A stretch of 64,000 nt of DNA from Holophagales bacterium (GTDB lineage Bacteria; Acidobacteriota; Thermoanaerobaculia; UBA5066). Shown piece after piece: positions 42,298-50,770 of this stretch. A model generated the notes under the pieces. The model did not search any database and was not told where the DNA came from. It saw only the letters and a list, made by a program, of their open reading frames with translations. The stretch lies in NCBI GenBank assembly GCA_016714815.1, contig JADKBZ010000012.1:138418-202417 (forward strand), read 5' to 3'. Positions within the stretch are counted from its first letter, which is position 1, and each line of letters starts with the position of its first letter. The translations under genes and the position numbers were made by a program.

Positions 42298-43522
42298 ATG
42301 ACGACCCGCTTCGCGAAACGGATGGAAGTCCTGAAGGCTTCCGAGATCCGCGAGATCCTCAAGGTGACTCAGAGGCCCGAGGTGATCTCGTTCGCCGGGG
42401 GCCTTCCGGCGCCCGAGCTCTTCCCCGTGAAGACGCTCGCCGCCGCGACGCAGAAGGTCTTCGAGGAGGAGGGGACGAAGGCCCTCCAGTACTCGACGAC
42501 CGAGGGGCACGCCCCCCTGCGCCGCAAGATCGCCGAGCGAATGAGGACGACCTGGGACACGCACGTGGCGCCCGAGCAGATCCTCGTCACCTCGGGCTCG
42601 CAGCAGGGTCTCGACCTCACGGGCAAGCTCCTCCTGGACGAGGGGGACGTCGTCCTCTGCGAGAGCCCGACCTACCTCGGCGCCATCTCCTCGTGGAACG
42701 TGATGCGCCCGCGCTGGGTCGAGGTGCCGACGGACGACGACGGGATGGACCCCGCCGCCCTCGAGGCGGCCCTCGCCGAGCACCCGGCCGCGAAGGCGAT
42801 CTACGTCATCCCGAACTTCCAGAACCCGTCGGGGCGCACCTGGTCTCTCGAGCGGCGGCGCCGTTTCATGGAGATCGTCGAGCGGCACGACGTCACCGTC
42901 GTCGAGGACAACCCCTACGGCGAGCTCCGCTTCGAGGGCGCCCCGATCGCCTCCCTGAAGTCGCTCGACAGGAAGGGGCGGGTCCTGGCGCTCGGCACGT
43001 TCTCGAAGGTCTTCTGCCCGGGCCTCAGGATCGCCTGGATCGCCGCCGAGAACCCCTACTACGAGAAGCTCGTCATCCTCAAGCAGGGGGCCGACCTGCA
43101 GACCTCGACCCTCGGCCAGCTCCAGGTGAACCGCTACCTCGAGGAGAACGACCTCGACGCCGACATCGCCCGGATCATCCCCGTCTACCGCGAGCGGCGC
43201 GACGCGATGCTCGCCGCGCTGGACGCGGAAATGCCCGCGGGGGTCCACTTCACCCGTCCCCGCGGGCGGCCTCTTCCTCTGGATGACGCTTCCCGACAGG
43301 CTGAACGCCCGGACGCTCCTCGAGGAATGCGTCCGCCAGAACGTCGCCTTCGTTCCCGGCGGCGCCTTCTACCCGAACGGCGGCCACGAGAACACGCTCC
43401 GCCTCAACTACTCGAACATGCCGGTCGAGCGGATCCGCGAGGGGGTCCGCCGCCTCGCGGGCGCCATCGTGAAGGAGATGGAGCGCGCCGCGCTCCAGAC
43501 GGACGTCCCGGTCACGCCGTAG
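42298..43522 (+). CDS. Aminotransferase class I/II (2-aminoadipate-type), one-base frameshift
   Basis: With one extra G removed near 43264, the gene encodes about 407 residues without a DNA-binding domain and is a close relative of the MocR aminotransferase half: FAGGLPAPELFP, SGSQQGLDLTGKLLLDEGD, PNFQNPSG, EDNPYGELRFEG and the PLP lysine in GTFSKVFCPGLRIAW. The frame breaks at RPRG, and the next frame continues LFLWMTLPDRLNARTLL to a normal ending. The break is in a GGG run, so an indel error is likely. LysN-type enzymes transaminate 2-aminoadipate, kynurenine or related acids. It is probably co-expressed with the MocR gene. Confidence 0.85.
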
Positions 43523-43556
43523 GCCTCGGAACCCGCTCCCCTGAAGTAGGATGCCT

Positions 43557-43587
43557 GCTCCCGCCTCGCCCGGGGCGTGGCGGGAGC
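43557..43587 (+). promoter_or_regulatory. Hairpin covering the tupA ribosome-binding site
   Basis: Arms GCTCCCGCC (43557-43565) and GGCGGGAGC (43579-43587) form a 9-bp stem. The only Shine-Dalgarno-like sequence, GGGAG (43582-43586), lies in the right arm eight bases before the ATG at 43595, so translation could be blocked when the hairpin forms. Confidence 0.4.
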
Positions 43588-43594
43588 AAAGCCG

Positions 43595-44412
43595 ATGAGA
43601 ACGAAGACCGTTTCCCTCGCCGGGGCTCTCGCCCTGTTCCTGCTGATCGCGGCGCTCCCGTGCCCCGCGCAGTCCTCGCTCATCCTCGCCACGACGACGA
43701 GCACTCAGGACAGCGGCCTCCTCGACGATCTCCTCCCGCGATTCGAGTCCGCCACGGGCCTTCGGGTCAAGACGATCGCCGTCGGCTCGGGCGAGGCGCT
43801 CGCGATGGGCCGCCGGGGCGACGCCGACGTCCTCCTCGTCCACTCGAAGGCGGCCGAGGACGAGTTCATGGCGGCGGGGTTCGGCTCCCTGCGCCTCGAC
43901 GTCATGCACAACGACTTCGTCCTCGTGGGCCCCCCGTCGGATCCCGCAGAGATCAGGAGCCTCGCGACGCTCGACGCGATGAAGAAGATCGCCGGGAGCG
44001 GAGCCCTCTTCGCGTCGCGCGACGACCGCTCCGGAACCCACGCGCGCGAGCTCGACCTCTGGAAGAAGGCCTCGATCAGCCCAGCCGGCAAGCCGTGGTA
44101 CGTCGCCACCGGGCAGGGAATGGGCGAGACGGCGCGGGTCGCGTCCGAGAAGCGGGCCTACACGCTCGCGGACCGGGGAACCTTTCTCGCCCTTCGGAAG
44201 ACCCTCGACCTCGCGATCCTCGTCGAGGGAGCCCCGACCTCTGGAACTCCTATCGCGTCCTCGTCGTGAACCCGGAAAAGCACCCGAAGACACGCGAGAA
44301 GGACGCGAGGCGATTCGCCGAGTGGCTCGTCTCCCCCGCCGTGCAGAAGGCGATCGGCGAGTTCGGACGGGAGAAGTACGGCCAGCCGCTCTTCGTCCCC
44401 GACGCGAAGTAG
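43595..44412 (+). CDS. tupA: Tungstate ABC transporter substrate-binding protein, one-base frameshift
   Basis: The signal peptide (MRTKTVSLAGALALFLLIAALPCPAQS) and the mature start LILATTTSTQDSGLLDDLLPRFE are diagnostic of TupA-type oxyanion-binding proteins. After LVEGA the frame at about 44234 loses one C (a CCCC run) and continues in another frame with DLWNSYRVLVVNPEKHPKT to QPLFVPDAK, giving about 272 residues in all, normal for TupA. A sequence error is the likeliest cause. It binds tungstate (or possibly molybdate) in the periplasm and feeds the permease and ATPase encoded next. Confidence 0.85.
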
Positions 44413-44415
44413 GGG

Positions 44416-45099
44416 ATGACCGGGCTCTCGTCCTCGCTCTCCACGCTCCTCCCGATGCCGGGGGAGCTCGCCGGCATCCTCCTCCTGTCGCTCTTCGTCT
44501 CCGGCGTCGCGATCCTCGTCTCGATGCTCCTCGGCGTCCCGGCCGGAATCTTCCTCGGCCTGCACCGCTTTCCCGGGCGCAGCTTCCTCGTCACCCTCGT
44601 GAACACCGGCATGGGCCTGCCGCCCGTCGTCGTCGGCCTCGGCGTCTTCCTCCTCCTCGCGCGCTCCGGGCCGCTCGGGGGGCTCGACCTCCTCTACACG
44701 CCCTGGGCGATGGTCCTGGCGCAGGTCGTCATCGCGACGCCCCTCGTCGTCGGCATCACGCTCGCGGCGATCCAGGGGCTCGACGCGCGCCTCCACCTCC
44801 AGATCCTCTCCCTCGGCGCCTCGACCGGGCAGCTCTACTGGAAGCTCGTCAAGGAGGCCCGCCTGTCGCTCGTCGCCGCGCTCGCCGCCGGCTTCGGCTC
44901 GATCATCTCGGAGGTCGGAGCCGTCATGATGGTCGGCGGCAACATCAAGGGACAGACGCGCGTCATGACGACGGCCATCGTCCTGCAGACACGGCAGGGG
45001 GAGTTCGGCAGCGCCGTCGTCCTCGGCACGATCCTCCTCCTCCTCGCGCTCGGCGTGAACTGGCTCTTCACCTGGGTCCAGCAGAGGCAGAAGGCGTGA
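44416..45099 (+). CDS. tupB: Tungstate ABC transporter permease
   Basis: The 227-residue membrane protein has five to six helices and an ABC-permease loop in LSLGASTGQLYWKLVKEARLSLVAAL. The sequence GSIISEVGAVMMVGGNIKGQTRVMTTAI is the typical TupB/WtpB signature. It is the channel for oxyanion transport, lies 3 bp after tupA and overlaps the ATPase gene by four bases (GTGA). The tungsten preference is inferred from TupA similarity and the nearby aldehyde ferredoxin oxidoreductase. Confidence 0.9.
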   Translation: MTGLSSSLSTLLPMPGELAGILLLSLFVSGVAILVSMLLGVPAGIFLGLHRFPGRSFLVTLVNTGMGLPPVVVGLGVFLLLARSGPLGGLDLLYTPWAMVLAQVVIATPLVVGITLAAIQGLDARLHLQILSLGASTGQLYWKLVKEARLSLVAALAAGFGSIISEVGAVMMVGGNIKGQTRVMTTAIVLQTRQGEFGSAVVLGTILLLLALGVNWLFTWVQQRQKA

Positions 45100-46208
45100 G
45101 CCTCCTCGGTCTCGAGGGCGTGGAGGTCGTGCGCGAGGGGCGGGCGATCCTCTCTCTCCCGCGGCTCGACGTGCGCGAGAAGGAAATCCTCGCGGTCCTC
45201 GGCCCGACCGGGGCGGGCAAGAGCACCCTCCTGCGCGTCCTCCACCTCCTCGAGCGCCCCGACGCCGGGTCGCTCGCGTGGCGCGGCGAGCGCGTCCCCT
45301 GGCCCGCGCCGCTCGCCCTCCGCCGGCGGATCTCGATGGCCTTCCAGGACCCGCTCCTCCTCTCGGGGACGACCTACGACAACGTCGCCTACGGCCTCGG
45401 CCTCAGGGGCCAGAACGGGAGCGGCGCCCGCGAGCGGGTCGAGGCGGCGCTCCGCCTCTTCCACGTCGGGCACCTCGCCTCCCAGCGCGCCCGGACGCTC
45501 TCCGGCGGCGAGGCCCAGCGAACCGCGCTCGCTCGCGCCCTCGTCCTCTCGCCCGAGCTCCTCCTCCTCGACGAGCCGTTCGCGGCGCTCGACACGCCGA
45601 TCCGCAAGCACCTCCTCGAGGAGCTGAGGCAGGCCGTCCGCGCGCACGGGATCACCTGCGTCTACGTGACGCACGAGCAGTCCGAGGCGTTCGCCATCGC
45701 GGACCGGATCGCCGTCCTCCGCCGCGGCCGGCTCCTCCAGGCGGGGGCTCCGGAGGAGGTCCTCCTCCGGCCGACGAGCCCCGCCGTCGCCCGCTTCATG
45801 CAGACCGGGAACATCCTCCCCGGCGTCGTCTCGAAACGGTCCGAGGCGATCTCCGAGGTGACGGTCGGCGACCGCCTCCTCTTCTCCCGTACCGGCCTCC
45901 CGGCGGGAACGGCCGTCGACGCCTGCATCCGCCGCGAGGAGATCCTCCTCGAGGCCCCGGGCGACGCCTCCCCCGCCCCCGGGCTGAACCGCTTCCGAGG
46001 GACCGTCGAGACCGTCGTCGACCTCGGCTCCACGATGCAGGTCCGGATCGACGCCGGCTTCGCCGGCTTCCCGCTCCAGGCCCTGATCACGCGGCGCGTC
46101 GCGCACGATCTCTCGCTGGAGAGAGGCGGCGAGGTCCTCGCGACGTTCTCCGCCGCTTCGGTCCACCTCATTCCCCGGGAAGGAAACGACGCCGATGCCG
46201 ACCTGTAG
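45096..46208 (+). CDS. tupC: Tungstate ABC transporter ATPase
   Basis: The 370-residue ATPase starts at GTG 45096. It has Walker A GPTGAGKST, Q-loop FQDPLLLSGTT, signature LSGGEAQR, Walker B LLLLDEP and H-loop VYVTHEQ, followed from about 250 by a TOBE/Mop-like domain (VETVVDLGSTMQVRIDAG) that senses the oxyanion. It drives TupB. Its last 14 bases overlap moeA, so transport and cofactor insertion genes are translationally linked. Confidence 0.9.
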   Translation: MSLLGLEGVEVVREGRAILSLPRLDVREKEILAVLGPTGAGKSTLLRVLHLLERPDAGSLAWRGERVPWPAPLALRRRISMAFQDPLLLSGTTYDNVAYGLGLRGQNGSGARERVEAALRLFHVGHLASQRARTLSGGEAQRTALARALVLSPELLLLDEPFAALDTPIRKHLLEELRQAVRAHGITCVYVTHEQSEAFAIADRIAVLRRGRLLQAGAPEEVLLRPTSPAVARFMQTGNILPGVVSKRSEAISEVTVGDRLLFSRTGLPAGTAVDACIRREEILLEAPGDASPAPGLNRFRGTVETVVDLGSTMQVRIDAGFAGFPLQALITRRVAHDLSLERGGEVLATFSAASVHLIPREGNDADADL

Positions 46209-47424
46209 CGAAGCGCTCCAGCTGATCCTCGACTCCGTCGCCCCGCTCCCGGCCCGGTCGACGTTGCTCTTCGACGCCCTCGGGCTCGTCCTCGCCGGGA
46301 CGCAGACGTCCCCCGAGACGGTCCCGCCGTTCACGAACTCCGCGATGGACGGCTACGCGGTGCGGGCGGACGACTGCGCCGGCGCGACGCCCGCCTCGCC
46401 CCTCTTCCTCGAGGTCCTCTCCGACCTTCCGGCCGGAAGCGTCGCGACGGACGCGGTGCGTCCCGGCACCGCGATCCGGATCATGACCGGCGCACCTCTG
46501 CCCGCCGGGGCCGACAGCGTCGTCCCGGTCGAGGCGACGGCGTCGGAAGGGACTCGCGTCCGGATCGCCGCCCCCGTGAAGCAGGGCGCCAACGTCCGCC
46601 TCGCGGGAGAAGACCTCCGCGCCGGGGAGGAGCTCCTCCCGAGAGGCTTTGCGCTCACCCCCGCCGCGCTCGGCATCCTCGCCTCCGTCGGCCTCGCCGA
46701 GGCCCCGGTCCACCCGCGCCCCCGCGTCGCGATCCTGACGACGGGCGACGAGCTCGTCGCCGCCGCCGCCAGGCCCGGCCCCGGCCAGATCCGCGATTCC
46801 AACATCCACACGATGTGCGGCCAGGCAGTCGCCTTCGGCGCCGTTCCCGTTCCCTTCCCCCGGGTCCCCGACACGCGCGAGGCGGTGACGGCCGCCCTCG
46901 CGAAGGCCCGCGACACCGCCGACGTCATCGTCACGAACGGCGGGATCTCGGTCGGCGACTACGACTTCATCAAGGCGGTCCTCGCCGACCTCGGTGCGCG
47001 GGAAGTCTTCTGGAAGGTGAAGCAGAAGCCGGGCGGACCGCTCGGCTACTGGCTCCTCGACGGGAAGCCCGTTTTCGGCATCCCGGGGAACACCGTCGCG
47101 GCCATGGTCTGCATGGAGGAGTACGTGAGGCCGGCGCTCCGGAAGCTGATGGGACACGCGAGGCTCCTCCGGCCCGAGACGACGGGCGTCTTCGAGGGTT
47201 CGTTCCGCAAGAGCGTGCAGGACGGCAAGGTCCACCTCGTCCGCGTCCGCGCGCGCCGCGAGGAGGGCCGGCTCGTCGTGGCGCCATCCGGTCCCCAGGG
47301 CTCCGGGATCCTCTCCTCGATGCTCCGCTCGAATGCGCTCGCGCTCGTCCCGGCCGACGCCCTCGCCCTGAAGACGGGCGACGAGGTGCAGGTGCACCTC
47401 ATCGAGGAGCCGGAGGACCACTGA
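46195..47424 (+). CDS. moeA: Molybdopterin molybdotransferase MoeA (metal insertion)
   Basis: The 409-residue enzyme inserts Mo or W into adenylylated pterin. Motifs: NSAMDGYAVRADD (49-61), IRIMTGAPLPAGADSVV, the ILTTGDEL and GGISVGDYDF boxes, and GIPGNTVAAMV. The usual GLPGNP motif has Thr in place of Pro. Overlap with tupC (14 bp) implies metal supply and insertion are coupled; with an AOR nearby this copy may handle tungsten. The next gene starts 2 bp after its stop. Confidence 0.92.
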   Translation: MPTCSEALQLILDSVAPLPARSTLLFDALGLVLAGTQTSPETVPPFTNSAMDGYAVRADDCAGATPASPLFLEVLSDLPAGSVATDAVRPGTAIRIMTGAPLPAGADSVVPVEATASEGTRVRIAAPVKQGANVRLAGEDLRAGEELLPRGFALTPAALGILASVGLAEAPVHPRPRVAILTTGDELVAAAARPGPGQIRDSNIHTMCGQAVAFGAVPVPFPRVPDTREAVTAALAKARDTADVIVTNGGISVGDYDFIKAVLADLGAREVFWKVKQKPGGPLGYWLLDGKPVFGIPGNTVAAMVCMEEYVRPALRKLMGHARLLRPETTGVFEGSFRKSVQDGKVHLVRVRARREEGRLVVAPSGPQGSGILSSMLRSNALALVPADALALKTGDEVQVHLIEEPEDH

Positions 47425-47426
47425 CG

Positions 47427-48509
47427 GTGCGCCGCGCACTCCCCGTCGTCCTCGGCGGGCTTCTCCTCTTCGGCTTTCAGGCGCCCCTCGCCGCGCCGGC
47501 CTTCGCCGGAACGAGGCCGCTCGCGCGCAACGTCATCCTCGTCATCGGCGACGGGATGGGCCTGTCCCAGCTGACCTCGGGCCTCGTCGCGGCCGGCGGG
47601 GCGCTCGCCGTCGAGAGCTTTCCGGTCGTCGGCCTGGCGAAGACCTTCTCTTCGGACCGGCTCGTCACCGACTCCGCCGCCGCCGCGACGGCGATGGCGT
47701 GCGGGGTGAAGACGCGCAACGGGGCGATCGGCGTCGATGCGCGCGGCGGCCGCGTCGCGTCCCTCGTCGAGCTCGCACGGCAGAGGGGGCTGAAGACCGG
47801 CCTCGTCGTGACGTCGAGCATCACGCACGCGACCCCGGCGGCCTTCTACGCGCACCAGAGCTCCCGCAAGAACGAGGAGGCGATTGCCACCGACCTCCTG
47901 GCCTCGGGGCTCGACCTCTTCATCGGCGGTGGACGGCGATTCTTCGACAGGCGGTGCGACGGAGTCGACCTCCTGGCCGGCCTCGAGACCGCCGGCTACG
48001 AACTCGTGACCGACCCGAGGGGCCTGGCGGCGGCGAAGGGAGCCCGGCTCGCGGGCCTCGTGGCCGACGAGGACCTCCCGACCATCACGGAAGGTCGTGG
48101 CTCCTATCTTCCCGACGCGGTGACGCTCGCTCTCGCGCGCCTTCCAGGGCCGAAAGGCTTCTTCCTGATGGCGGAAGGGTCCCAGATCGACTACGGCGCC
48201 CACGACCAGGACGCGCCCCGGACGGCCGCCGAGGTCGTCGACCTCGACCAGGTCGTCGCACGGGCGCTCGCTTTCGCCCGAAGCGACCAGAGGACGCTCG
48301 TCGTCGTCACCGCCGACCACGAGACGGGCGGATTCGCGCTCACGGCCGGTTCCCTCGAGAAGAGCACCGTGGACGCGAAGTTCGCGACGAAGGACCACTC
48401 CGCCACGATGGTCCCGGTCTTCGCCTTCGGCCCCGGGGCCGCGACGTTCGCGGGAATCTACGAGAACACGGGCATCTTCGACCGGATCCGCTCCGCCCTC
48501 GGCCTGTAA
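47427..48509 (+). CDS. Periplasmic alkaline phosphatase
   Basis: The 360-residue protein starts GTG 47427 with a signal peptide (VRRALPVVLGGLLLFGFQAPLAAPAFAG). Metal-site motifs are complete: ILVIGDGMG, VTDSAAAATAMACGVKT with the Ser nucleophile, HATPAAFYAHQ, EGSQIDYGAHDQD and VTADHETGG. It is a PhoA-type enzyme releasing phosphate from esters. It is in line with the tup-moeA operon by spacing (2 bp after moeA) although the functional link is unclear. No pho box is visible. Confidence 0.92.
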   Translation: MRRALPVVLGGLLLFGFQAPLAAPAFAGTRPLARNVILVIGDGMGLSQLTSGLVAAGGALAVESFPVVGLAKTFSSDRLVTDSAAAATAMACGVKTRNGAIGVDARGGRVASLVELARQRGLKTGLVVTSSITHATPAAFYAHQSSRKNEEAIATDLLASGLDLFIGGGRRFFDRRCDGVDLLAGLETAGYELVTDPRGLAAAKGARLAGLVADEDLPTITEGRGSYLPDAVTLALARLPGPKGFFLMAEGSQIDYGAHDQDAPRTAAEVVDLDQVVARALAFARSDQRTLVVVTADHETGGFALTAGSLEKSTVDAKFATKDHSATMVPVFAFGPGAATFAGIYENTGIFDRIRSALGL

Positions 48510-48542
48510 CCGGGATCAGCCGCCCGCGTTCATCGACGGAGA

Positions 48543-49202
48543 TCAGTTGGCGCCCCGGCGCGGCGCGAGCCGGCCGGCGGCCAGCGCGGCCGTCGCGTCG
48601 ACCGCGCGATCCCGCACGGGCTCCTGCTCCTGGCTCCTCGGCTCCTCGTAGTTCACGGCGCTGTGGGTCCCCTTGACCTCGAAAGAGGTCAGCTCACGGC
48701 CCTCGACGTCGACGATCTCGAGCCTGGCGTTGCACTCGCCTCGGTACCCGTACAGGGTCTTCACGTACTCGGTTCCGTCCGTCGCCGTCTCCTTGACCGC
48801 CCTGTTCCCGAGAAGCGACGGGCACCCCTGGAGACGGACCTCGAGGAGGGCGTCGGGGCCGACCTCCTTGAGGAGCGCGGCGGCCCGCGGACGGTCACGC
48901 ACGAGGTCGCCGTTCCTCAGGCCGAACCGCCGGGAGTCGACGACGGTGGTGCCGCGCTTCTGCGCCTCGGAGATGAGGGCGTCGACGAATCGATCGACAG
49001 GTCCCGATCCACTCGCGTCGAGGAGAGCGACCGTCTTCGCGCTCCCGAGGTCGTAGGGCGCCGGCGCCACCCGCGCGGCGGAGCCTCCGGAACCGCAGCC
49101 CGCGGTGGCCAGCACGAGGAGGAGGATGGCCCTTCGCGAGGACGAGCTCGAACCGTTCCGGCTCGGCGCGAAGCGGCGGGGAGCCTTCGAATCGCTCTTC
49201 AT
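48543..49202 (-). CDS. Lipoprotein of unknown function
   Basis: The 219-residue protein has a hydrophobic signal with lipobox LVLATAGC (Cys near 36), so it is probably anchored to a membrane. The body begins YDLGSAKTVALLDASGSGPVDRFVDALISEAQKRG and contains CNARLEIVDVEGRELTSFEVKG; it resembles LPP20/CsgG-neighbourhood lipoproteins in style but no family is firmly recognised. It converges on the alkaline phosphatase gene (34 bp between stops) and lies downstream of the heme-c protein on the same strand. Confidence 0.75.
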   Translation of the reverse strand: MKSDSKAPRRFAPSRNGSSSSSRRAILLLVLATAGCGSGGSAARVAPAPYDLGSAKTVALLDASGSGPVDRFVDALISEAQKRGTTVVDSRRFGLRNGDLVRDRPRAAALLKEVGPDALLEVRLQGCPSLLGNRAVKETATDGTEYVKTLYGYRGECNARLEIVDVEGRELTSFEVKGTHSAVNYEEPRSQEQEPVRDRAVDATAALAAGRLAPRRGAN

Positions 49203-49257
49203 GTTCCCGTTGTCCCCTTATCGCCCTGTCCCTCCGTCGCCGGTCCCGGCGATCCGC

Positions 49258-50367
49258 TCACGGGACGATGACGCAGCGGACCTCGGAAACGCTCCGGACC
49301 GCCCGGTCGACGAAGAAGTCGGCGCGCACGACGGACTTCAGCCGGCCCGACTTTCGGAAGAGGGGCTTGCCGTCTTCCGTGTCGACGAGGACGACGTTCA
49401 CCGGCAGGCGCGAGAGGAAGATCTCCCCGCCCGAGTAGAGCGACCGGTACCCGTCCTTCGCGGTGACGACGACGAAGAGGAGACCCGGGTCGGTTCCTGC
49501 CGGGAGCGATGACTGGAGGAGCGCCGCCAGGCTCGGGCCGGAGTAGCGGCTGTGGCCGCGGAAACCGCGGCCGAGACCGATACCGTCGTCCTCACCTTCG
49601 ACGCGGAGGATTCCCTTCGTCGCCTTCGCCGACAGTGCGATCGCCTTTCCGTCCGGAAGGACGAGGGGCGGCGCCTCGACCCACGGGTCGGCGACGTCCT
49701 TGTTCTTCGGCGGGGCCGGGAATCCGGCCTGCCGCACCTCGATCGAGACGACGTCCTCGACGAAGCGGCGCCCCGTGGCGTCGCGCGTCGGGACGAGGCA
49801 GACGCCGCGGGGGGCGTCGATCTTCCCGAGCTTGCCGCCGTCGTGGCAGCCGGCGCAGCCCGTCACGTCGAGCTTCTCGCGGGCCGCGGCCCCGAGGAGC
49901 ACGCCGGGGCCGAAGCGCGGGTCGTCGATCGCGTCGTGGTGGTGCGGAACGAGGGGACGGATCCGGTCGGCGAGAAGGGCCGCGCCCGAGTCGTCGGCGA
50001 GGAAGAGCTCGCCCCAGGAGAAGAGCGCCTTCTTCCCGTCGCGGCCGGTGACGACGACGGCGAGGTCGAGCGGACGGTCGAAGTTGTCGTTCGTCGCCTT
50101 GGCGATCTCGGCCTTCTCGAGAAGGTCCTTCAGCGCGACCCCTTCCACCTCGAAGGTCCCGCGGTAGCGGGCGACCCCCGGCACCTTCGCGAGGGTCGCG
50201 CGCCGCGGCAGAGCCGCGAGCGCCGCGACGTCGACCGCCTGCGGCTTCTTCACCGAGCCCGAGAGGGCGATCCCCTTCGCCGGCTCCTGGGCCCGCATGG
50301 GCGAGGCGGCCAGGAGGCCAGCGACAACGAGGGCAGCGAGGACGACGCTCTTCGGAAAACGGATCAC
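49258..50367 (-). CDS. Periplasmic c-heme protein with two sulfite-oxidase-fold domains
   Basis: The 369-residue protein starts GTG 50367, preceded by AAGGAGG, with a signal peptide (to about 26). It has two domains resembling the molybdopterin-binding sulfite-oxidase fold (ALSGSVKKPQAVDVAALAALP, YRGTFEVEGVALKDLL; and in the second half FRGHSRYSGPSLAALL) and between them a single CAGCH heme motif (Cys171, Cys174, His175). No clear Cys ligand for molybdenum is apparent at the usual place, so it may have lost the cofactor. It is in line with the AOR genes, 148 bp from the MoaD-like gene, and may pass electrons across the membrane. The function is inferred. Confidence 0.8.
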   Translation of the reverse strand: MIRFPKSVVLAALVVAGLLAASPMRAQEPAKGIALSGSVKKPQAVDVAALAALPRRATLAKVPGVARYRGTFEVEGVALKDLLEKAEIAKATNDNFDRPLDLAVVVTGRDGKKALFSWGELFLADDSGAALLADRIRPLVPHHHDAIDDPRFGPGVLLGAAAREKLDVTGCAGCHDGGKLGKIDAPRGVCLVPTRDATGRRFVEDVVSIEVRQAGFPAPPKNKDVADPWVEAPPLVLPDGKAIALSAKATKGILRVEGEDDGIGLGRGFRGHSRYSGPSLAALLQSSLPAGTDPGLLFVVVTAKDGYRSLYSGGEIFLSRLPVNVVLVDTEDGKPLFRKSGRLKSVVRADFFVDRAVRSVSEVRCVIVP

Positions 50368-50445
50368 GTGGGACCTCCTTCTTCGCGGCGCGCGCGCCGC
50401 CCGGGACTCCCCGCGGGGCCAACCCCCACGGCACCAACCCCAACA

Positions 50446-50501
50446 GTGCCAGGCGTGAAATCGTGTATTACCGAAGTAATACACGATTTCACGCCTGGCA
50501 C
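50446..50501. repeat. Perfect 26-bp inverted repeat with 4-base loop
   Basis: Arms 50446-50471 and 50476-50501 are exact complements around CGAA, with AT-rich arms in a GC-rich region (GTGCCAGGCGTGAAATCGTG at the outer end). It lies between the MoaD-like stop and the heme-protein start. It could be a REP/MITE-type element or a terminator; there is no T tract. Confidence 0.85.
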
Positions 50502-50515
50502 CAGTTCCTTGCCCC

Positions 50516-50767
50516 CTACCCCCCGCTGATGAGATGCACGACCTTCACGTCGGCGCCCGATGGGACGACCGCCACGTCGTAGGAGCCGCGCGGGATCAGC
50601 GTCCCGTTCACGGTGGTGATGACGAGGGGAAAGATGTAGTTCTTCGCCTTCAGGACATCCCGGACGGTCATCCCCTCCCGCCAGTCGAGCGGGTCGCCGT
50701 TCACCACGATACGGCCCGGCCTCTGCGCGGCCGGCGCCGGCTCCGGGACGCCCGAAGGCTCTCCCAC
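50516..50767 (-). CDS. MoaD/ThiS-like small sulfur carrier
   Basis: The 83-residue ubiquitin-like protein starts GTG 50767 and ends with the diagnostic SGG carboxyl terminus, which is adenylylated and thiocarboxylated by a MoeB/ThiF E1. The core reads IVVNGDPLDWREGMTVRDVLKAKNYIFPLVITTVNGTLI. It follows the AOR gene by 3 bp, so it is probably an AOR-dedicated sulfur donor for pterin dithiolene. The E1-type gene is just upstream, divergent. Confidence 0.85.
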   Translation of the reverse strand: MGEPSGVPEPAPAAQRPGRIVVNGDPLDWREGMTVRDVLKAKNYIFPLVITTVNGTLIPRGSYDVAVVPSGADVKVVHLISGG

Positions 50768-50770
50768 CCG

